Source of the DNA: Acidovorax sp. CCYZU-2555 | Lineage (GTDB): Bacteria > Pseudomonadota > Gammaproteobacteria > Burkholderiales > Burkholderiaceae_C | NCBI RefSeq assembly: GCF_018413525.1 | Contig: NZ_JAHCDD010000001.1 | Span: 1 to 64,000, forward strand | Length of the DNA: 64,000 bases | Direction: 5' to 3' | In this document: one piece after another, positions 1 to 6,205 of the stretch | How positions within the stretch are numbered: position 1 is the stretch's first letter | How the letters are laid out: every line of letters begins with the position of its first letter | Made by a program: the position numbers and the translations under genes | Notes under the pieces: model-generated | The model's input: the letters and a program-made list of their open reading frames with translations, nothing else | What the model was told of the DNA's origin: nothing | Database searches by the model: none

Positions 1-1184
1 GGCCTTGGCGCAGCGGCTGATGCAGGCGGCGCAAGCGGCGCGGCAGCGGCCGCTTCAGCTATCGCTGGAGTTTTTTTTTCAGCCGGGGCCTTGAAGGCCA
101 GCAGCCGCAGCAGCGCCATGGTCAGCGCCGCGTACTCGTCGGGAGCGAGGCCGAGTTCCGCGCGCCCATGCAGGCAGATGCTGTAAAGCAATTGGGTTTC
201 GTCGGCCGGCATGGTGCCCGCCAGCCGTGCGATCTCGCTGGCTTCGGGGTCGCTGGCGTCATGCCCCATCTGCGGCACGGCCTGCACCACGGCCATGCGC
301 TGCAGCACCGCGGCCATTTCTTCCAGCGTGGAAGCCGCCGACAGGCCGTTCAGGCGCAGTGCATCGGCGGTTTCCACCACGCTGCGGCCATCGCCTTCGG
401 CCAAGGCGGCGATCAGGCGAAACACATAGGAGCGGTCGACGCTGCCCAGCATCTGGCGCACGCCGGCTTCGAGCAGCTGCCCGCTGCCGAACGCAATCGC
501 CTGGTCGGTCAGCGACAGCGCATCGCGCATGGAGCCGCGCGCGGCGCGCGCCAGCAGGCGCAGCGCCTGCGGCTCGGCGGGAACGCTCTCGGCGGCCAGC
601 ACCTGGCCCAGATGGTCGAGCACGGTTTCGGGCGCCATGGGCCGCAGGTTGAACTGCAGGCAGCGCGACAGCACCGTCATCGGCACCTTTTGCGGATCGG
701 TCGTGGCCAGCACGAACTTCAGATATTCGGGCGGCTCTTCGAGCGTCTTGAGCATGGCGTTGAACGCCGTGTTCGTGAGCATGTGCACTTCGTCGATCAT
801 GAAGACCTTGAAGCGCCCCTGCACCGGCTTGTAGACCGCCTGTTCCAGCAGCCCCTGGACTTCGTCCACGCCGCGGTTCGAGGCCGCGTCGAGCTCGGTG
901 TAATCGGGGAAGCGGCCGCTGTCGATTTCAGTACAGGCCGCGCAGACGCCGCAAGGCGTGGCGGTGATGCCGCCCAGGCCGTCGACGCCCTGGCAGTTGA
1001 GCGACTTGGCCAGAATGCGCGACACCGTGGTCTTGCCGACGCCGCGCGTTCCCGTGAACAGGTAGGCGTGATGCAGGCGCTGCTGGGTCAAGGCATTCGA
1101 CAACGCCTGCACGACGTGCTCTTGCCCCACCATTTCGGAGAAATTGCGGGGACGGTATTTGCGGGCAAGCACGAGGTAGGACAT
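1..1184 (-). CDS. dnaX: DNA polymerase III subunit gamma/tau (3' end outside window)
   Basis: Clamp-loader ATPase of the replicative polymerase. The ATG is at 1184 on the minus strand and the reading frame stays open to the window edge, so the C-terminal part (tau-specific domains) is not seen. The protein starts MSYLVLARKYRPRNF; the Walker A motif GTRGVGKT is at residues 45-52; zinc-type cysteines are at about 64, 78, 81 and 84; the DEVHML Walker B and the SRC arginine-finger region follow. Codons 369-371 (positions 80-72) are GAA AAA AAA inside a nine-A run (79-71); a -1 shift there meets TGA at 57-55, giving a gamma-like product of about 376 residues. The gene diverges from the chemoreceptor gene. 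Family identity is certain; the frameshift is inference. Confidence 0.96.
   Translation of the reverse strand, partial: MSYLVLARKYRPRNFSEMVGQEHVVQALSNALTQQRLHHAYLFTGTRGVGKTTVSRILAKSLNCQGVDGLGGITATPCGVCAACTEIDSGRFPDYTELDAASNRGVDEVQGLLEQAVYKPVQGRFKVFMIDEVHMLTNTAFNAMLKTLEEPPEYLKFVLATTDPQKVPMTVLSRCLQFNLRPMAPETVLDHLGQVLAAESVPAEPQALRLLARAARGSMRDALSLTDQAIAFGSGQLLEAGVRQMLGSVDRSYVFRLIAALAEGDGRSVVETADALRLNGLSAASTLEEMAAVLQRMAVVQAVPQMGHDASDPEASEIARLAGTMPADETQLLYSICLHGRAELGLAPDEYAALTMALLRLLAFKAPAEKKTPAIAEAAAAAPLAPPASAAAPR
33..80 (-). promoter_or_regulatory. Candidate dnaX frameshift/slippage site with stem-loop
   Basis: On the coding strand nine consecutive A residues (79-71) follow a G. The -1 frame then reads N-S-S-D-S-stop, with TGA at 57-55. 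Seven bases at 55-49 (AAGCGGC) pair perfectly with 39-33 (GCCGCTT) around a 9-nt loop, about 15 nt downstream of the run. Poly-A slippage making the short gamma form is known in Thermus dnaX, and ribosomal frameshifting at A-AAA-AAG in E. coli dnaX. Confidence 0.6.
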
Positions 1185-1206
1185 GGCTGCGATTCTACGG
1201 GGGCCA

Positions 1207-1237
1207 ACCGGGACCGGCACCGATCCCGGTATTTTTA
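1207..1237 (+). terminator. Terminator-like hairpin in the dnaX/MCP gap
   Basis: ACCGGGA (1207-1213) pairs with TCCCGGT (1224-1230), followed by ATTTTTA. It faces the plus strand just upstream of the dnaX start and could stop antisense transcription from dnaX. The rest of the 1185-1405 gap must hold both divergent promoters, but no convincing -35/-10 pair was identified. Confidence 0.3.
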
Positions 1238-1405
1238 CCTGCGCGATCAGGGCCAAGCCAGGCCCACGACGCGCCGGGTGACCGCCAGCGCACGGCGGTC
1301 ATTGGGCGGGTGCAAGCACTGAAGTTGCTACAAGGTTTATCATCCGTAAGCGCTTTTTACATATTCCGTCTACTCATAATTACCCCCTACGAATTTCAGA
1401 TATCG

Positions 1406-2950
1406 ATGCGTTTCTCTTCCTTGAAAATCGGGCAACGTATTGCCCTGGGCTTCGCCGCCGTTCTGCTGCTGACCATCTTCGGTCTCGCCGCAAGCTTGAT
1501 CCAGCTGTCCAGCGTCGCGCAGCAAACGCGCACCATGATGAACAACCCGCTTGCCAAGGAGCGCCTGATCGCCGACTGGTATGCACTGGTGCTCGCCGGC
1601 TCGCAGCGCACCACGGCCATCGTGCGCAGCCCCGACGCCGAACTCGGACGCTTCTTCGCGGAAACGGCAAGCAAGTCGTCGGCCGACGCCGGCCAGCTGC
1701 TCAAGCGCTTCGAGCCGCTGATCAGCTCGGACGCCGAACGCGCGCTGTTCGCGCATGCGAGCGAAACCCGCGAGAAATACAACGCGGCGCGCAACGAAGT
1801 CACCAAGGCCAAGGCCGAGGGACAGGAAACCGAGACCTTCTTCAACAATACCTATGCGCCGCGCACGCAGGCCTATGTGGACAGCATCAAGGCCTTGCTC
1901 GAGCTGCAGCGCAAGGAAATCGACACCACGGCTGCGGCCATTGAAAGCACTTACCAGACCAGCAGCAACCTGCTGCTGCTGCTGAGCGTGCTGATCGTGG
2001 CCATAGGCGCAATCATCGCCACCGTGCTGAGCCTGGGCATCGTGCGTCCGCTGCGCGCCGCAGTGAAGATCGCCGACGAAGTCGCGGGCGGCAATCTGCA
2101 CCTGGAAATCGCCCAGGACAGCCTGCGCGGCCGCGACGAAACCGCACAGCTGATGCAATCGCTGTCGCAGATGGAAACCAATCTGCGCCGCCTGGTCTCC
2201 GAAGCGCGCAAGGGCAGCGACTCGGTCGCCAATGCCGCTGCGGAAATCAGCTCGGGCAACCTCGACCTGTCGGCGCGCACCGAAGAGCAGGCCAGCTCGC
2301 TCGAACAGGCCGCGGCATCGATGGAAGAACTGACCTCGACCGTGCGCAACAACACCGCCAGCGCCCAGCAGGCCGACCAGCTCGCCAAGGAAACCTCGGT
2401 GCTGGCAGTGCAAGGCGGCGAGTCCGTCAATCAGGTCGTTCGCACCATGGCCGACATCCTGCAAACGTCCAAGCGCATCGAAGACATCATCGGCGTGATC
2501 GACAAGATCGCGTTCCAGACCAACATCCTGGCGCTCAACGCCGCCGTCGAAGCCGCGCGCGCGGGCGAGCAGGGCCGCGGCTTTGCCGTGGTCGCCGGCG
2601 ATGTGCGCAGCCTGGCGCAAAGCTGCGCCAACGCCGCCAAGGAAATCAAGGGCCTGATCGATGCCTCGGCCCAGCGCATCGCCACGGGCAGCCGCCTGGT
2701 CGAGCAGGCCGGCAGCACCATGGACAAGGTGGTCCAGGGCGTGCAGAAGGTCACCGACCTGGTCGGCGAGATAAGCCATGCGAGCAGCGAGCAGATGGCC
2801 GGCCTGGAGCAGGTCAACCAGGCTGTCGCCCAGATGGACCAGATGACGCAGCAGAACGCCGCGCTGGTCGAGGAATCGTCGGCCGCGACCCAGTCGCTCG
2901 AAATCCAGGCCGCGCAGCTGAACCGTTCGCTCAGCGCTTTCCGCCTGTGA
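1406..2950 (+). CDS. Methyl-accepting chemotaxis protein
   Basis: Inner-membrane chemoreceptor that signals through CheA/CheW to the flagellar motor. ATG at 1406 is preferred because the protein then begins MRFSSLKIGQRIALGFA, with the first membrane segment at about residues 11-31; the frame is open further upstream but those codons look non-coding. No strong ribosome-binding site is visible. A periplasmic four-helix ligand domain follows, then a second membrane segment (about 187-211), a HAMP linker (IVRPLRAAVKIADEVAGG) and the cytoplasmic coiled coil. The tip is intact (IAFQTNILALNAAVEAARAG), with Glu/Gln-rich methylation helices on both sides. 514 residues is the normal size. The ligand cannot be told from sequence and no che genes are adjacent. 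Confidence 0.93.
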   Translation: MRFSSLKIGQRIALGFAAVLLLTIFGLAASLIQLSSVAQQTRTMMNNPLAKERLIADWYALVLAGSQRTTAIVRSPDAELGRFFAETASKSSADAGQLLKRFEPLISSDAERALFAHASETREKYNAARNEVTKAKAEGQETETFFNNTYAPRTQAYVDSIKALLELQRKEIDTTAAAIESTYQTSSNLLLLLSVLIVAIGAIIATVLSLGIVRPLRAAVKIADEVAGGNLHLEIAQDSLRGRDETAQLMQSLSQMETNLRRLVSEARKGSDSVANAAAEISSGNLDLSARTEEQASSLEQAAASMEELTSTVRNNTASAQQADQLAKETSVLAVQGGESVNQVVRTMADILQTSKRIEDIIGVIDKIAFQTNILALNAAVEAARAGEQGRGFAVVAGDVRSLAQSCANAAKEIKGLIDASAQRIATGSRLVEQAGSTMDKVVQGVQKVTDLVGEISHASSEQMAGLEQVNQAVAQMDQMTQQNAALVEESSAATQSLEIQAAQLNRSLSAFRL

Positions 2951-2956
2951 AGACCG

Positions 2957-2982
2957 ACCCCGGGCCTGCCTGGGGTCTCTTT
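2957..2982 (+). terminator. Probable terminator of the chemoreceptor gene
   Basis: An imperfect GC-rich hairpin (ACCCC...GGGGT, 2957-2976) is followed by CTCTTT, seven bases after the chemoreceptor stop codon and just ahead of the ffs promoter. Confidence 0.45.
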
Positions 2983-3006
2983 CCAAACCGGTGCGCCAGT
3001 CTGCGC

Positions 3007-3012
3007 TACAAT
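3007..3012 (+). promoter_or_regulatory. -10 box of the ffs promoter
   Basis: TACAAT lies 7 bases before the predicted 5' end of the 4.5S RNA. The -35 is not clear; TTCCAA at 2981-2986 is spaced too widely (20 bases) to be certain. Confidence 0.55.
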
Positions 3013-3019
3013 CGCTAGT

Positions 3020-3113
3020 GACGGGCCTCCCCGCATGGTGAAGCAGCCAACCGGGTCAGGTGGGGAACCAAGCAGCCCTAACTGCAGAGTCAGTGCCGGG
3101 GGTAAGGCTCGTC
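3020..3113 (+). ncRNA. ffs: 4.5S RNA, signal recognition particle RNA
   Basis: RNA scaffold that binds Ffh for co-translational membrane targeting. The apical SRP core is recognisable: CCGGGTCAGGTGGGGAA followed by CCAAGCAGCC, the bacterial GGUCAGG and AAGCAGCC loop signatures. The 5' arm beginning GACGGGCCT at 3020 pairs with the 3' arm ending AAGGCTCGTC at 3113, giving the single long hairpin of about 94 nt typical of bacterial 4.5S RNA. Its last bases form the left copy of a 23-bp direct repeat, so the gene served as an integration site and was left intact. Confidence 0.9.
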
Positions 3114-3117
3114 AACT
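3095..3117 (+). repeat. attL-like direct repeat (3' end of ffs)
   Basis: 23 bp identical to 7155-7177. The first 19 bases are the 3' strand of the 4.5S RNA stem, so integration restored a functional ffs. Confidence 0.8.
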
Positions 3118-3214
3118 ATCATTGCCTTTGGCGTTGAGAATCAATAACTTAAGTGATTTCAACGACTTAGCGCGGCCAGTGTGTCATTTGGGTGTGTCAC
3201 TTAGACTATCCAAC

Positions 3215-3526
3215 ATGAGCAACAGCACAATGCCTAAGCCGGCAACTGGCCTATACCTTCGCACAGGCTCCAACATCTTCCAGTAGCGCATTCGAGTCCC
3301 CAAGGACCTTGCCCACCTCTACCCTGGCAAGCAATGGGCGCACCGCGTCAGTCTGGGCACACCGCATCGAGCAGAGGCCAGCCTCCATGCAGCGACTCTG
3401 TACGCGCAGTGGCTCACGAAATTCGCCCAGCAGCGCCAGCGTAGTCCGCAGGGAGATACATCCTGGTCGATTACTCGCCAACAGCAATCTCTGCTGTCCG
3501 CTGGTCATATGCCGCTTGGAGGCTGA
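3215..3526 (+). pseudogene. Tyrosine recombinase N-terminal fragment with in-frame TAG
   Basis: From ATG 3215 the translation reads MSNSTMPKPATGLYLRTGSN, continues to IFQ, meets TAG at 3284-3286, then in the same frame continues RIRVPKDLAHLYPGKQW...RVSLGTPHRAEASLHAATLY. This is the N-terminal pattern of phage-type integrases (a short strand, then RVPKDL, then SLGT followed by an A-rich helix). After about residue 90 the similarity ends; the frame closes with TGA at 3524-3526 inside antisense higA sequence. No catalytic Arg-His-Arg-Tyr domain exists anywhere in the island. The position next to ffs fits the lost integrase of this element. Confidence 0.65.
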
Positions 3527-3737
3527 GCCAGAACTGAGCTTCGCCGCCGAGGTGGCGCTCCAGCCGTAGGGCCGTGTCGGCGGTAACGCCACGCTTGCCG
3601 TCTACCACGTCGCGTAGCTGCGAGTAGGGAACGTGCAGAGCCTCCGACAGTGCGTTGACGCTGAGGCCCAGGGGCTTGAGGAAGTCTTCCAGCAAGACCT
3701 CCCCAGGATGCACGGGGCGCATACCGTTTTTCATCAT
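3471..3737 (-). CDS. higA: HigA-family antitoxin (orphan)
   Basis: 88-residue XRE helix-turn-helix protein of the HigA/VapI class, which normally represses its own operon and neutralises a HigB mRNA interferase. It shows the family signature HPGEVLLEDFLKPLGLS, then the helix-turn-helix (VNALSEALHVPYSQL), DVVDGKRGVTADTALRL and FWLSLQAAYD. Two adjacent ATGs occur at 3737 and 3734; GGAGAA just upstream gives better spacing to the second. No HigB-like ORF lies beside it: the upstream DNA (3738-3930) reads as short broken frames. It may be a stranded antitoxin, or it may act on a toxin elsewhere. Confidence 0.82.
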   Translation of the reverse strand: MMKNGMRPVHPGEVLLEDFLKPLGLSVNALSEALHVPYSQLRDVVDGKRGVTADTALRLERHLGGEAQFWLSLQAAYDQRTAEIAVGE

Positions 3738-3939
3738 GATTTCTCCGTTTCAGCACAATGAGCAGTCAGACTCGGCCGCACAGACATGCTCCGAGAGGGT
3801 TGTAGGAATGCGACCAACGTTTACCGAAACACGGCGCAAGACTTGCCGCCCTAAGCATACCGTCCAGCAGACCGGGCAGAGGTCGTCAACAAGTGACAAC
3901 TTTCCAACACAACAAATTCATGCGTTAGAAAGATAGCTA

Positions 3940-4302
3940 TTGCAGGCACGCACTATCACAGAGACTGTCTCGGGTTCTGTCGCCGCAAACGAACGCGCAA
4001 GCTTTAGAAAGCTGCTGGACAAGCTGGAGTCCAGTGATGTCCTGGTCGTCACCAAGCTAGACCGCCTCGGCCGCAACGCAATGGATGTACGCGCCACGGT
4101 GGATGCACTGGCCAGCATGGGTGTGCGTGTGCACTGCCTGGCTCTTGGTGGCGTTGACCTGACCAGCGAGGCAGACCGCGAAGCCATCTTGTCAGCTCTG
4201 GCCCACGGTGCCACGGTCAGCAGCTTGCCGGCCAAGTACAAAATCAGCCGCGCCACCGTCATCAACATAAGGACTGCAGGCGCGGCCGTGGCTTCCATTT
4301 AA
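3940..4302 (+). pseudogene. Serine recombinase (resolvase/invertase) remnant
   Basis: The reading frame contains [20 protein letters not shown] and [13 protein letters not shown], the characteristic second half of a resolvase catalytic domain, followed directly by [22 protein letters not shown] and an HTH-like end ([10 protein letters not shown]). The first ~45 residues, including the catalytic-serine YARVS motif, are missing: an in-frame TAG lies at 3934. The long E-helix segment that should link GVDLTS to the DNA-binding domain is also absent, so the gene has both a 5' loss and an internal in-frame deletion. The only available start is TTG at 3940. Activity is not expected. Confidence 0.7.
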
Positions 4303-4345
4303 GCGGGGTAGGTGCGGGGTAAAGCCAGCGCCAGCAGGCGGCTCT

Positions 4346-4444
4346 GAGAGCCCTAGGCAGCGCCAGCCGCAGATATTTCACGAGCTTGGAGGCCTATTTC
4401 GGCCCAATGCCCCTTGCTTGGCAACGCAACCGACCCTGCAACGG
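4346..4444. repeat. ~98-bp imperfect repeat, copy A
   Basis: Aligns along its whole length with 6107-6204. Shared stretches include GGCAGCGCCAGCCGCAGATA, CCCCTTGCTT and GCAACGCAACCGACCC, with a few substitutions and small indels between them. The function is unknown. The gap 4303-4519 holds only this repeat. Confidence 0.7.
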
Positions 4445-4519
4445 AGCGCGGAAGCCCAAGAGCCTTCAAAGAGGCGTTCAAATCCGCATGCAAACTACTG
4501 GAAAATTTTAGGAGAGAGC

Positions 4520-4708
4520 ATGGTTAAGTCTTTAAAAGACCTCCGAAATATCGACATAGAAAAGATTGCAAAGGCCATCGAGGTTGATGCAGGCATGCCT
4601 CTGCCAGAGCTTCGACAAGCTCTAGAAGAAGCCCGCCAGGTCGGATACGTCGAGCTGAATGAGGCTTGGCTGAATTTTCCGGATCCAGACCCTGATTGCT
4701 CCCGATAA
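4520..4708 (+). CDS. Small hypothetical protein
   Basis: 62 residues beginning MVKSLKDLRNIDIEKIAKAI, then DAGMPLPELRQALEEARQ. The ATG at 4520 is preceded by AGGAGAGAGC, a good ribosome-binding site, so this start is chosen over the longer frame. The protein is acidic and helical. The first ~45 residues look like the N-terminal region of small antitoxin or transcription-regulator proteins, but I cannot name a family. The last residues (LNFPDPDPDC) look atypical and may be a frameshifted tail. A broken small gene in the same orientation follows 30 bp downstream. Confidence 0.5.
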   Translation: MVKSLKDLRNIDIEKIAKAIEVDAGMPLPELRQALEEARQVGYVELNEAWLNFPDPDPDCSR

Positions 4709-4738
4709 CCCCCAACCATTGGAAAGCTGGGAGTTGAT

Positions 4739-4930
4739 ATGCCTGACATGGACACCATCACCTGTGAATTGCTACCTGACCAGGCCGACGCCTTGGCCCA
4801 GTTCGTCAAGCGCGTGTGATGGGCAGAGATGCGTGCATGCGCTGCTGACGACAAAGAAGCCTACGAGATACGAGCTGCACTCTCTGCGCTTGCCAAGGGA
4901 CTGACAGAGGCTGGGCACGCTCCACGTTGA
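4739..4930 (+). pseudogene. Small phage/plasmid-type hypothetical protein broken by TGA
   Basis: From ATG 4739 (GGGAG upstream) the frame reads LLPDQADALAQFVKRV, then TGA at 4817-4819, then continues in frame WAEMRACAADDKEAYEIRAA to a second stop at 4928-4930. The two halves together make a coherent 63-codon protein of the type ADALAQFVKRVGW...AEAGxAPR, which I recall as a short family found in betaproteobacterial mobile elements (possibly DUF7706). The TGA probably replaced a GGA glycine codon. The family name is from memory and unverified; the interruption is plain in the sequence. Confidence 0.55.
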
Positions 4931-4965
4931 CTCGTCCGCAGCGAACTCGATCATTGATACCAGAA

Positions 4966-4992
4966 AGAAAAAATCCCGCCGAAGCGGGACTT
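4966..4992 (-). terminator. Rho-independent terminator of the 84-residue hydrophobic gene
   Basis: On the minus strand TCCCGC-TTCG-GCGGGA is followed by TTTTTTC. It lies about 20 bases after the stop codon of the gene at 5009-5263. Confidence 0.85.
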
Positions 4993-5008
4993 TGAAGGAC
5001 GCTGCTAG

Positions 5009-5263
5009 TTACCAGCGACTTTTGATGAAAGCAGTAATTCCAGCGATCGCGGCAAGAGGAACCACAATAGGAGCTGCAGCAGCTGCACTAACGAGACCAG
5101 CAGCACTACCTGCGACAACTAAGGCTCCAGAGGCTGCAGCCCCAAGCCCTGTTCCGATCACTGTTGAAGTAGCCGTTCGTGTAGCGCTAACTTCCTCACC
5201 AGCCACTTTTTTACCTAACTCATCACCAATGATTCCGAGTCCTATGCCTTGAGGTATTGACAT
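5009..5263 (-). CDS. Small Gly/Ala-rich hydrophobic protein
   Basis: 84 residues beginning MSIPQGIGLGIIGDELGKKV, then a hydrophobic Gly/Ala-rich body (GLGAAASGALVVAGSAAGL, IVVPLAAIAGITAF) ending KSRW. ATG 5263 has TAGGAAAC upstream and is preferred to the longer frame starting at 5305. Two membrane-spanning stretches with glycine-zipper spacing are likely; there is no cleavable signal and no double-glycine leader. The gene has its own terminator immediately downstream. The family is not recognised: a small phage-type membrane protein, a bacteriocin-like peptide or a membrane toxin are all possible. Confidence 0.55.
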   Translation of the reverse strand: MSIPQGIGLGIIGDELGKKVAGEEVSATRTATSTVIGTGLGAAASGALVVAGSAAGLVSAAAAAPIVVPLAAIAGITAFIKSRW

Positions 5264-5381
5264 ACGTTTCCTATGTTCGTTGAGCAAAGAAACAATATGA
5301 TACATCCGTTCGACTGAAAATTAACCAACGTCCCAGCACTAAAGTCTGTTGCTTTAAGGCATACATGCGCATCACGTAAAA

Positions 5382-5404
5382 GCCCGCCGAAGCGGGCCTT
5401 TTGC
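5382..5404 (-). terminator. Terminator of the 27-residue membrane ORF
   Basis: GCCCGC-TTCG-GCGGGC followed by TTTTA on the minus strand; the plus strand also ends in TTTT, so it may work both ways. It begins within a few bases of the stop codon at 5409 and has the same tetraloop and nearly the same stem as the terminator at 4966-4992. Confidence 0.8.
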
Positions 5405-5408
5405 CTTG

Positions 5409-5492
5409 TCAGGACTTGATGATGGCGATCAGTATTGCTAGGACGAAAAGGCCCATGACAACAATCTGCATCGCCTCGGTGAGCTGGTTCAT
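5409..5492 (-). CDS. 27-residue membrane peptide
   Basis: ATG at 5492, TGA at 5411-5409, with GAGG four bases before the ATG. The product begins MNQLTEAMQ, has a single hydrophobic helix (IVVMGLFVLAILIAII) and ends KS. The tight sequence of ribosome-binding site, ORF and terminator argues for real translation. Single-helix peptides of this size include type I toxins and small regulatory membrane proteins. No antisense RNA overlapping it was found, so a type I system is only a possibility. Confidence 0.5.
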   Translation of the reverse strand: MNQLTEAMQIVVMGLFVLAILIAIIKS

Positions 5493-5589
5493 AGAACCTC
5501 ACGGAGAGAACGTTACGACCTAGCCGCGAAGCTAGGCCCCTGCCGCCCCCCATCGAGGCTGACATGAAATCCCTTGAATCATGAGTGTG

Positions 5590-5619
5590 TTGCTTTGATA
5601 TCAACAGTCCTCATACAAT
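5590..5619 (+). promoter_or_regulatory. Orphan sigma70-type promoter
   Basis: TTGCTT (5590-5595), an 18-base spacer and TACAAT (5614-5619). No supported ORF follows before the terminator at 5695-5722. Confidence 0.5.
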
Positions 5620-5626
5620 GCAACCA

Positions 5627-5722
5627 CCACAACTGCAATGCAATGGACCTACTCTCTGACTACCAGGGCGCTAGGACATAGACAGCTGAATCAGGCCACT
5701 CCCTGCAAGGAGTGGCTTTTTT
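5627..5722 (+). ncRNA. Candidate small RNA (~95 nt)
   Basis: A promoter-like element (5590-5619) and a strong terminator (5695-5722) enclose about 95 bases with no coding potential: the only ATG (5638) has no ribosome-binding site and its frame runs through the terminator. It lies about 135 bp from the start of the 27-residue peptide gene, in the opposite direction. No known RNA family is recognised. Confidence 0.4.
5695..5722 (+). terminator. Strong Rho-independent terminator
   Basis: GCCACTCC-CTGCAA-GGAGTGGC followed by six T. An 8-bp perfect stem. Confidence 0.85.
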
Positions 5723-6106
5723 CATTAATCAAGTCCAATTCAAATGCACATGTTGTGTAGCTAAAGAAATTGAACATGGGACAAATTCTAGCGAGGTTTC
5801 CGGCATTTCAGGTTCCATACAAAAGGCCACGGTCCGTGTGCAATCTCAAAAAATGGACCCGCGTCATCACCCCTTTTCACGCGGATTCACGGAAATACAC
5901 GGTAAATCATCATTTACCCCAAGGTTAACCCTCGAAAAAATAATTTGAATTCCCTGCAAGTGGCAAAACGGCAACAGTTTTTCGCCCTCTCGGTGCTCAA
6001 CCACGTCGTCGATGATGCCCAACTACCTGCCCCCGGTCGTTCTGCATGTCGTCGAGATGAGAAATGGCGAACACCATGGCCGTAGACGCTTAAGCACTGA
6101 GTGTGT
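5723..6106. other. Non-coding, decayed island DNA
   Basis: No credible gene. AT-richer than the flanks. It contains a small inverted repeat (GGTAAAT, 5901-5907, with ATTTACC, 5912-5918). Residual frames exist but none has a start site with a ribosome-binding site. Confidence 0.5.
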
Positions 6107-6204
6107 GAGGGCCCCAGGCAGCGCCAGCCGCAGATATTCCCCGGCGTGGAGGCTATTACGGCTCCAATCCCCCTTGCTTTGCAACGCAACCGACCCAGCC
6201 ACGG
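6107..6204. repeat. ~98-bp imperfect repeat, copy B
   Basis: Direct copy of 4346-4444. It ends within two bases of the stop codon of the HEPN-like gene, which lies on the opposite strand. Confidence 0.7.
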
Positions 6205-6205
6205 C

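Noticed and set aside
168-1322. Long plus-strand frame across the dnaX region
   Set aside because: It is the antisense shadow of dnaX, rich in His/Arg/Gly/Gln, with no domain. dnaX on the minus strand has Walker motifs.
3020-3113. tmRNA (ssrA) as the island's integration target
   Set aside because: There is no tRNA-like acceptor or tag reading frame; the SRP core motif identifies 4.5S RNA.
5901-5918. Inverted repeat GGTAAAT-N4-ATTTACC as an operator or origin
   Set aside because: The arms are only 7 bp, there is no neighbouring gene to regulate, and no iterons are present.
5712-5948. 78-codon plus-strand frame (MAFFINQVQF...)
   Set aside because: It starts inside the terminator hairpin at 5695-5722 with no ribosome-binding site and no recognisable protein pattern.
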